This document shows positions 55,874 through 64,000 of a stretch of 64,000 bases of DNA, one piece after another. The position numbers and the translations under genes were made by a program. This DNA is from Ramazzottius varieornatus (lineage: Eukaryota; Tardigrada; Eutardigrada; Parachela; Ramazzottiidae). Numbering within the stretch: the first letter of the stretch is position 1; each line of letters starts with the position of its first letter. Below the pieces are notes generated by a model. That model was not told the DNA's origin, searched no databases, and was given only the letters and a program-made list of their open reading frames with translations. Where the stretch lies: the NCBI GenBank assembly GCA_001949185.1, contig BDGG01000022.1, positions 62,001 through 126,000 on the forward strand. The letters are read 5' to 3'.

Positions 55874-56783
55874 CCACAACAAGTCTCCGGAACCAGGGAT
55901 TGACGCTCGTTCTCTCTTCATTCACTTACTACCTTCGGTCTACCGCATCGCCAGACATTTTCATGACGAGCAGATATTCCGTACATTTTTTTTGTTCTAA
56001 ACCTATTTACTAACAAGGCACGCCATGTGGGTGTCGTCCGATTTTCAGGCCGCTGACATTTTCTTTGTTCTGCCTTTCTTCTGTTACCTCGTCACGCTTG
56101 AGGCTAGCTTGTATAACGATGTGGATGTTGTTGGTATTCTTGTCTCAAACCACTTTAAAATAACACTGAAATGAGATGGGCGGAGGACTGGTCGGTTCGG
56201 TGAAGGTGAAGCTGTGGAAGCAGGAAGTTTCCCTTATTCAATGCCGCAATTCTACGTTGGCAAATTCGTGACAGTGCTCTGTCGCGTCAGTGTGCACGTC
56301 CGCAGGCTTTTCCCTGATTCTAACAACAATATCATCCTTCGTCTTCCACGAAGTTTTTCTAATCCAGATTCTTCTCTATTCCGGAAAGCGGGACCCCGAA
56401 CTTGAAAGCATTGAATACAGTCCTACCTGTGTTTCATGCTGGTGTTTCAGTGCTCTTACAGTAAGTCAGGTCATGCGTAACGTTATCTGCTACGTTACGT
56501 CATGTCATACAGATTAACACAACCGTCGCACCACTGGCGTACAGTATATGCGTATAAGCTCTCATAATTAATCTTATTGGAATCCCGATGAAAGTCAGGG
56601 AACTTGGGTTACTTGCTCCTCTTGTCGCATCGTAGTGTCCGAGCGCAGAAGTGGCAGGACAGCCATCGAAAGGTCTGCCAGAAGCAGACGGAGAGAGCGG
56701 ATGCCTTGTTGGGATAAGTGGTGGGTCTGAATGGCACTTTGCCTTGAGACTGATCTAACACCGTTCTCCCTGCCGTTTCCAGG
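55874..56783. other. Intergenic region upstream of the galactosyltransferase gene
   Basis: No supported exon. It would hold the 3' UTR of the Q-rich gene and the promoter of the B4GALT gene. The ATG at 56784 directly follows TTTCCAG, so a 5' UTR exon may end upstream. Confidence 0.4.
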
Positions 56784-58951
56784 ATGATGAACGGGATGCT
56801 AGCCATTAGTGAGGAAGAGGCCCTCAGTTCCCTGTACTCGTCACCGGCTTACCAGCTCCTCCATTCGTCGCATTCGTCGTCGCAGGTTCAGCGCGACTCG
56901 GACATCCTGTCGTCCATCGATGCCGAGGCGGAGGCCACTTCGCGACGGAAGATGCGTCGTAGCGATGCTCCACTATACATGTTGATGCTCTTCATCCTTG
57001 TCTTGGTCGTCTTGACACTCAGCGAGATTGCTATGGTCAAGCATAGCGGCGGATCAGTGATGGTCGGACGGGGAGGCTTCCATATGAGCATGGCCAAGGT
57101 GAGCTATATGTTATAGCTACTGTAATTACAGTATATTACTGTATAGGCTAATAATACTCATCCATGTTACAATTCTTTCAGCAATCGGCCAGCGTTATCC
57201 ACGATCACCACAACAGCGAGCACCTGAAGGTGGAGTCTCTGCTGCCAGGGAATGTGCCCTCGATGGAGCTGAACAAGCGCTTGTGGTATCAGGACTTTCA
57301 TCAGCACCGCATCCAAGAAATCCTCCATCAAGTCATGGCCGAGTCGCAGCTGCTCTTTGGCACTGTCGACGCTGGCAACGGCACCAACACTTCGGCACTG
57401 ATAGCCAACGATGACTGGCCCTTCCACCCTGTCATGATCTACGACAATGACACCAGCTTCGTCTCGACGGAGAACTTTACCAGTATGGAAATGTGCCCGG
57501 AAGTGCCACCAAGCTTACGTAAGGATCGATACCTTCCATCTATCTAACGCTTAACGGTTCTGATAAGGTCGTTTGGCATGCTATAGAAGGACAGATGCAG
57601 CTGAATCTGGAGACGATGCCGACATTCGAGCACATTGCCGAAGAGAATCCTCAATTGGAAGCTGGCGGGACCTTCAAGCCCGCCGACTGCATTGCCCGCT
57701 ACCGCATCGCCATCATCATTCCCTACCGCGACCGCGAGAACCATCTCAAGAGTCTGCTACACTACCTTCATCCGGTCCTGCAACGACAGCAACTTGAATA
57801 TCGAGTCATTGTCGTCGAACAAGTCAGTCTACTCATTCCGCATTTACTGTACTTTACTTGACTTCCTGTGGAACAAACTGTTTTAATTTCTTGACAACGC
57901 ACGATCGTGATGACAGAGGGAGCTTGTTGCTCAATTTGTCTGTTTGCAGTATGGAGACAAGACCTTCAACAAGGCCAGAATTATGAACGCGGCCTTCAAA
58001 GAAGCGCTCAAGCGCAGCCATTATGACTGCTTCATTTTCCACGATGTCGATCTCATCCCGGAGAACGATCGCAACTTTTACGGCTGCCCCGATCAACCGC
58101 GTCACATGTCTGTGGCTGGTTAGTATGCTTTCCCTTTCTGTCATGCTCCTCTTCTTTATCTGGTTAGGATTCGGTCATGATATCGTTGGGTGTCTTGTCT
58201 TATAGTGAACGAACTGGGATATCGGTAAGACTCATTTGTGGTGCCCTGTGGAAGTGTGTGTGTGTGTGCGTGTTTTGGTACTCTGCGTCCCATTTCCTCT
58301 CCTTCACAAATGCTCATTGTGTTATCGACGACGTACTGTGTTGACAGACTGACGTATCAGGACCTGGTTGGCGGTGTCTTGGCTTTCCGTACCGAGCACT
58401 TTTTCAAAGTCAATGGCTACAGCAATCTCTACTGGGGGTAAGTCCACGGGGTTTGTACCTTTATTTAAAACCTAGTTTACTTCGATAAACACCAAGAGGG
58501 TGCACAACCTGTCAGTTTGACCATTGCTGAACTTATGTCGCAGGTGGGGCGCCGAGGATGACGATATGGGTAAGGTTTGCTAGTAACCGACCACACTGTT
58601 CGCACTTGACATTTCCCGCCTAATTATGACTCTTTGCAGCGTACCGCATTCGGCATGTGGGTTTGAAGGTGATCCGTCCTCCGCCAGAAATCTCGCGATA
58701 TTCCATGATTAAGCACGTCAAACGGACACCGGTCGAAAAACGGTAGAGTTACTGTAACAGCTACTCCTTTCGCTCATGATTACGGCTTGTATTTGTGGCT
58801 TCTTGACAGGCAAAAGCTGTTGTACACGGCTCTGCGTCGCTACAAGGTGGACGGACTAAACAGTCTGTCCTACAAGTTGTCCTCCTTCACCGAGTACCCC
58901 GTATATACCAAGATTATAGTCGACATCGGTGATCCTCCGCCCGGCTTTTGA
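56784..58951 (+). CDS. Beta-1,4-galactosyltransferase family (type II Golgi enzyme)
   Basis: Exons from MMNGMLAISEEEALSSLYSS to VDIGDPPPGF*. The cytosolic N-terminus is about 60 residues, followed by one signal-anchor helix (LYMLMLFILVLVVLTLSEIA). The stem carries N-glycosylation sites (NGTN, NDTS, NFTS). The catalytic domain has CIARYRIAIIIPYRDRENHL, FNKARIMNAAFKEAL, DCFIFHDVDLIPENDRNFYG (DVD metal site), LTYQDLVGGVLAFRTEHF, NGYSNLYWGWGAEDDDMAYR (the WGWGxEDDD acceptor-binding signature) and IRHVGLKVIRPP. The enzyme transfers galactose (or GalNAc in many invertebrates) from a UDP-sugar to GlcNAc. Length about 470. Which B4GALT/B4GALNT subfamily it belongs to is not settled. A TG microsatellite lies in an intron at about 58252. 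Confidence 0.92.
58252..58272. repeat. (TG)n microsatellite in a B4GALT intron
   Basis: About eight TG units with one C interruption, in the intron between the VNELGYR and LTYQDLV exons. Confidence 0.8.
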
Positions 58952-60258
58952 CATTTCCCCCTTTTCAGCTCTCTCGGTTTCCAGCTGTCCAGCTCAACCC
59001 TGATCTGTTGTGTTACACACTTCTGTCAGTCTCAACCAAAGATTTGAATTTTATCTGCCATTTTAATTGTAGTTGTTGTATTTTGCTTTCACTTCCGTTG
59101 TGGTCTTAAAGACTTTTTTAATCAAGTTTCTTCGCAAAGTTTCTTCGCAGTTTCATCGTCGCACGTCCTGCTGTCGCAAGCTTCAGACAGAGCTTCTGCA
59201 CGTTGATCTGTGGATCGGCACGTAGCAGTGCTGAGTTTTGGTTTTTGTTTGATTTGATTTTGCGAATCGCCGCTTGTGCAAAACAGCTTATTTTGTTTCA
59301 TCTGGAGAATATTCTCTTTGTGGTTCCCTGCTGGGTTCTCGATGAAGTCACGTACCATAGTATCTCCCTTGATCAGTTTTCAAGCTTTTGCGCACCAATA
59401 ACCGTCTGTTTTCACGTCTGTAGTTCAGTCCAAGCCCCTACGTTCCCGAAAGTTCTCCGAGAACCTGGGGTTCATGGCGCCATCTGTGGAGGTCCCGTGG
59501 GTAGCGGCCAATGAAATGGCAGAAGGCGGGCGCTGCGCCATATGCCCAACAGGGATGGGGGAGGGGCCAATTGTGAACAATGGTGGGCAGCTATTCGAAT
59601 GGTGGCCATGCGCATGCCGTCCCTTCCTTTAATACAGGAAAGAGAGCGCTGGCTGCTTGTTTTGCATTAATTTCGTGCTCATCAGTTTGAAAGCGGAGTT
59701 GGCCGAGTTGAGAAGGAGACAAAATTACAAAAGTGCACTTGACAAAGTTGATGCTGCACCATCATTTCCATCATCGAAAAGCGGCTGTTCGCCTTGTTTG
59801 CATAAGCTTCTTTTCATTGGTTATCTAGGCAGCGCTGCTTGTTGTCCCACCACTACCGGCCAAACATCCATCTCGCATCCTGTTGTTTAATGGTGAGCCA
59901 AGTTGTGTTCCATTCCGGATTTGCCAAATTAATTATAATCAAAATATTCACTTTGCGAAGAACGAATTTCATTTGTCAACGTTAGAAGTCATTCGTGTGG
60001 GAGATTCGATCTTTCCGTTCTCAGATTTGCATTACTCTTCGTTCTTGTTGATCGTTGCTCTCTTCCTCGAGACTTTTAGCCGTGGTTGCTGACGGTAACT
60101 CTCGAGAGGATTGCATCCGCCAAGATTGCTGTACGTAACCGATTTGTTTGACTTGTCCGCGGTTAACCGCAGTCATGTCTTTCTTCATTGCGGTGTTCAC
60201 TTCATTCGTTGCAGGTTCACTTCATTGCATAGGACTGGACTGGGGATCGAGAAGAGGG
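58952..60258. other. Intergenic region upstream of the Lgl-like gene
   Basis: No coding exon supported. The stretch contains a G-rich patch near 59550-59570 and several short frames. It probably includes the promoter and 5' UTR of the next gene. Confidence 0.45.
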
Positions 60259-63200
60259 ATGGCTAGCTCGTTATGGAAGTACATCAAAAGCAAGGTGGCC
60301 GGTCAGGCGGATCATGGCAGTCAACTCACCGATCTGCTGGCCTTTTCCAAGGCAAGTCAACCTTCCTCTCTTTATTGAATATTGCAGTGTTATTGGGGTG
60401 ATTATTAGTGACTGGCTTGGTCAAGCGAAAACAATCGATAGTGTGATGTGACCGGCTGGAAGAGGGACAGGAGACGATTCGTGGCGGATGAGTGGCGCTT
60501 GTCATAGGATGAAAGATGGAGATGACTGCGCCATGACGAATGGCCACTCATCCCCACAAGGCAGAACTCTTGTGTACACACGTGATCACTTAGTGGGAGC
60601 TTGCCATATTGTAGTCACGTGACCACTGCCTTGTTTCTGGGACGGGGTAATTTAAACTGATTCTGATTACTTTGCCAACCGACGCGCAATTTAATCCCTT
60701 CGTATAATCTTTTGGCTGCTTACCACTGTTACACAGTGGGTTCGAGTGGGTCCTTACGGAGGTTGCATAGTGTGCTTACGTTTGGCTGAATTAATTTTGA
60801 ATCAGGAGCGCACAGCGAGAAGCGTGAATGTTGCCCGGAAATGCAAATATTGCCAACGTTGCTGCGTGTGGGCGATATTTACGGTTCGCTGCAACGCGCG
60901 TTTTCTTCCGCCTCGATATCGAAGGGGATTTTTCCTTTCGGTGACCTGAAGAATGCACAGCTTTCTCTGTTTGAACTAAGTCTGTTTTCACCTTCAGTCT
61001 AATTTAGTTAAAACTTGGAAGGAAAGGAAGACAGATTTGCTATCCCAATAAACAAGACCTGACTTAGATTTTTTCATCTGTGAGAGTTTTAGTTTTGGTG
61101 AAGTTTGAGATGGCGTAAGAGTTGTACAATGGGTGAGAATGAGCACAGCAGGTTGGAAGAAGCCATTGTGATGGTGTGTCAGGGTGGGAAGGAGTGTGAA
61201 ATGTGTTGCGCTTGACCAGTCGCCAAGAATGCAGGCTTTTCTATTTTAAAATGAAAGAGTTGATTTCCTGCGGCCATAATGTCTTATGTTCTCTTCACTC
61301 TGTCTGATTTGCAGGGCGCCCAGCATGGCTTCCCCGAATGTCCCGTCGCGCTGGCCTTTGACAAGCAATTGAGTCTTCTGGCCATGGCCACTGGCCTCGG
61401 ATCTGTACACATGTAAGTAACCACTTCTTGGACACATGCTCACAGTCCATAGGGTGGTCATAGGCCATCGGGACCATGCCGGACACATAGAAGTGTCTGC
61501 CATCAGTGAAGGACTTGGCCTATCTATCTCCGTGGGTGCTAGTTCCAGCGCGACCCATAGAGAATGACTAGTTGCTTCCCCGAAGAACTGACGTGTCGAA
61601 AGTTTGACTTGTTTACGATGCTTTGTTATGCTTAGATGATCAGTTTGGAAAGTAATGTGGCGAGATTGCTGACTGACTGGGCCATGTCGCATTTTCTCTT
61701 CCTGCTTGGCACAGCAGACATCAACATGGCCGGGCTTATGGCAAATGATAGCGCCACTGCGATGCTACGGAATGTTGTGTGCAGCTGGCGCAGTCAGGAA
61801 GAGAAGCTAGGGGGAATGAAGGATAGGAATGAAGGGACATTGGACCGGAAATGAAGAGCCGCAGTTGTGATAAAAGGCTCATTACGCTCCCTTCTTTTTC
61901 TCTGCGGTCCACAGGGACCTACCCTTGATTGAAATTAATGGTGTCCCCTCAGCCAGCATGATTTATTGGGATGGCGTGTCTCGAGGAAGGTTGTGCCGTT
62001 GTAGGCTCCAGCACGCCAAATGAAACTTGAGAAAGGAATATTACCTTAACTGCGCTCGTTGATGTTCCTTTACAACGAGCAACAAGTTAACAATGAAACA
62101 TTCTATCCTCCCTTTTTCCCAGATTTCAAGAACCTCCGATGGTTGGAGCTGAAACCAAGGGATGTAGCGAAGAGAGGAAGCGAGCGGCCCAGTCCTTGTT
62201 GACTTTTGCTTGCTTGCTTGCGCTGGAAGGAAAATGAGGGGAAAGAAGTTGGCGTTTCCGCTGTTCTTTTCATTCATCCTTCCTCTCTGCTTGGGCAGTC
62301 ATCAGCACTGTAGGTCCTTCGGTCGAGTTTTTGGTATTTGCATAGTAATCAGATAAGAAAAGCCGGCTGACTAAAGCGGTGATTTCGGCGACCTGTCGAG
62401 GGTTCTTCAGCGCGCTTTTTCATCAAAGAGTGTAAATTGTCGGCTCGTATCGATCGGTTCGATCGCCGGTGGTGTAGTAGCTTGTTTTAGAAGGTGAAGG
62501 CTTGTTGGCACTACTGTCTTGTAACGTTTAACTCAGCGGTGATCACAAAAGGCTTTGCTGCTGTGCAAAGCTCGTTCACACATTTCAGTATGAGCTAAGC
62601 TGCCATTGTTTACCTAGCCAAGCACTCGTGGGAGCAGTTTTGTCAGATCAGACAATTAGGTTTGTAGCAAGTTGACCAACAACTATCTGCACGTGCAAAA
62701 ACGCGCTGACTCTTCACGTCGTAAAATGAATGGTCGAGTGCAATTACTCGTGCGTAGAATCGGCCCTAAGAGTCGTACATAGCATAGAAATGACTGTGTT
62801 AGGTACATTGGATAGTGGAGGGTCTTGTTGATTGTAGTTTCGGCTCGAGCGGAGTGGCGCTGGTCTATCAGGATGAGAAGCAGCGGGCGGCGCGCCACCT
62901 GGCCTTCGTTCCCAACCAGGGAAGGCTGGTGGTCATTCAGCAAGACGGACACATTTCCCTGCTGGAACTGAACACTTCCAAAGATGGCAGTCACACCGTG
63001 CTGGAAAATGTCAAGACTATCCAGTCTTCCAGGTAAGCTTGAACCTGCCTATCGGACCAGTTTGAGTATCAGCGTCGCAAGGTTCTCTTTCGTCTTTGGC
63101 AGAGTGGAGAAGGTGTCGTGCGCCGCGGTGGTCAGCCGAGAGGCTTCGTCCTTCCTGTGGTGTGGCTGCCAAGACAGCTCCATCGCCGTCTTCTCCCTGC

Positions 63201-64000
63201 CTTCCTTGGAAGACAGCGCCGACACTTCCTTCAAACACTGGCTGACCAGCGAAGCGGAAAGGATCACCGCCACCACCGCAATGTAAGCTTCCTCCGACAA
63301 GTTCAGGCTCCCCCCAGAGTTTCCATCGGTGTTTTTGTGGGTTTCTTTGACAGTGATGGCTCGCAGGGAGGTGAGAAGGCCTCAGAAGTGACGATGAGCG
63401 AAGGCAAGACTTCACCGACACCAGCCGCACATGGCAAAGTGGTGGCCATCGAGCAGCATCCCCAAAAGCAGAACTTGCTGTTGGTGGGCTTTGCCGACGG
63501 CCACATTGTTCTTTACGACTTGGAGGCCAAAGTCAGCCACAGGAAGTTTCTCCATTCTGGCCAGGTATCTCTTGGTCGATGCCAGTGCATCTGACATTTG
63601 CTGTCGCTTTTCTACTTATCTCACTTCTTGACCTGTCAGTCTTCTCTGTTGCTGCAGGTGATGACGCACGTTGGTTGGCAGTCCAGTGCTGATGTCTTCA
63701 ACAGTACCTACGACGATGGAAGCTACCTGACCTGGAATACCGCCCAGGAGAGTCCCTTGGATAAGCCAATAACTCCCTATGGTATGGCAGATTCAGTGAA
63801 GAATGCTAAGCTTTTGAAGAGATGGTCGGTAGTAAGTGGAGCCTCGTCGAAGAAAGTCGACGATTGACTTTTGCAAGTGGCGCACGCTGCCAGCCGATTA
63901 CACTGGTGACGTGCGTCGGTTGGGAAAGCAAGCTTGTCGAGCTGCCAGGTTTGGCCATTGAAGTCATTGAAGAATGAGGGCTTGATGTGTAGGTCCCTAT
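60259..64000 (+). CDS. Lgl/tomosyn family WD40 protein, 5' portion
   Basis: The start ATG at 60259 gives MASSLWKYIKSKVAGQADHG, then SQLTDLLAFSK joined across a GC-AG intron to GAQHGFPECPVALAFDKQLS (61315-61412). HGFP-x-(Q/C)P-x-ALAFD at the first beta-propeller blade is diagnostic of Lgl and tomosyn/STXBP5. Later exons include HLAFVPNQGRLVVIQQDGHI (62803-63032), RVEKVSCAAVVSREASSFLW, HGKVVAIEQHPQKQNLLLVG and VMTHVGWQSSADVFNSTYDD (from 63658). I could not fix the exon(s) between 61412 and 62803; candidates near 61915 and 62124 do not keep phase well. Lgl proteins control cell polarity, and tomosyns inhibit SNARE assembly; the N-terminus alone does not choose between them. The gene continues beyond the window. 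Confidence 0.75.
63874..63924. repeat. Intronic hairpin element, copy 10 (Lgl intron)
   Basis: CAAGTGGCGCACGC pairs imperfectly with ACGTGCGTCGGTTG. The loop contains TTACACTGG. The trailing GGGAAAGCAAGCTTGTCGAG is the shared flank. Confidence 0.8.

Noticed and set aside
63017-63430. 137-codon minus-strand frame opposite the Lgl exons
   Set aside because: Antisense shadow of WD40 exons with consistent plus-strand splice phases.

Overview
The window is nuclear DNA from an animal (invertebrate metazoan). Nearly every gene is split by short GT-AG introns of roughly 50-900 bases. The products are animal families: neuronal calcium sensor, GDNF-receptor/GAS1 domain, beta-PIX RhoGEF, granulin, THAP zinc finger, Lgl/tomosyn, beta-4-galactosyltransferase, flower, LAPTM. 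Gene density is high, about one gene per 3-4 kb, which suggests a compact genome. I cannot name the phylum from sequence alone. There are no bacterial operons, CRISPR arrays or rRNA genes, and I recognised no tRNA. For split genes the feature coordinates span start codon to stop codon including introns; exon boundaries were worked out by hand.

Layout. 1-5 kb is gene-poor and repeat-bearing. 5.0-5.9 kb holds a LAPTM-like membrane gene on the minus strand with damaged-looking splice sites. 8.0-8.9 kb is a flower-family gene (+). It converges on POLR1E/A49 (-, 9.2-11.9 kb). LAPTM-type lysosomal protein (-) is at 13.1-14.4 kb, a neuronal calcium sensor (+) at 16.6-18.5 kb, and fructose-1,6-bisphosphatase (-) at 19.4-21.3 kb. 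From 22.1 to 33.1 kb lies a transposon-rich block: an intron-containing MULE-type transposase with a SWIM finger (+), a chromo-barrel gene (-), a ~1 kb non-autonomous hAT element with an intact 8-bp target duplication, and a hAT transposase gene (+). From 33.9 kb follow a GAS1/GFR-like receptor (+), TMEM50 (-), GDPGP1 (+), COMMD5-like (-), ARHGEF7/beta-PIX (+), progranulin (-), a large THAP coiled-coil protein (+), a Q-rich protein (+), a beta-4-galactosyltransferase (+) and the 5' part of an Lgl/tomosyn WD40 gene (+) that runs off the right edge.

The genes are unrelated housekeeping and signalling genes, not a pathway cluster. Several pairs are arranged head-to-head with 0.4-0.5 kb between start codons (TMEM50/GDPGP1, COMMD5/ARHGEF7, granulin/THAP), which suggests shared promoter regions.

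The most unusual content is non-coding. (1) A family of ~50-bp hairpins (arms CAAGTGGCGCACG / CGTGCGCCACTTG) occurs ten times, apparently always inside introns and sometimes as ~72-bp tandem pairs. (2) A degenerate 24-bp minisatellite (core GCCGGCGAGCTC) fills most introns of the MULE gene and one intron of the neighbouring chromo-barrel gene. (3) The chromo-barrel gene and the THAP gene, 27 kb apart, end in nearly the same 16 residues.
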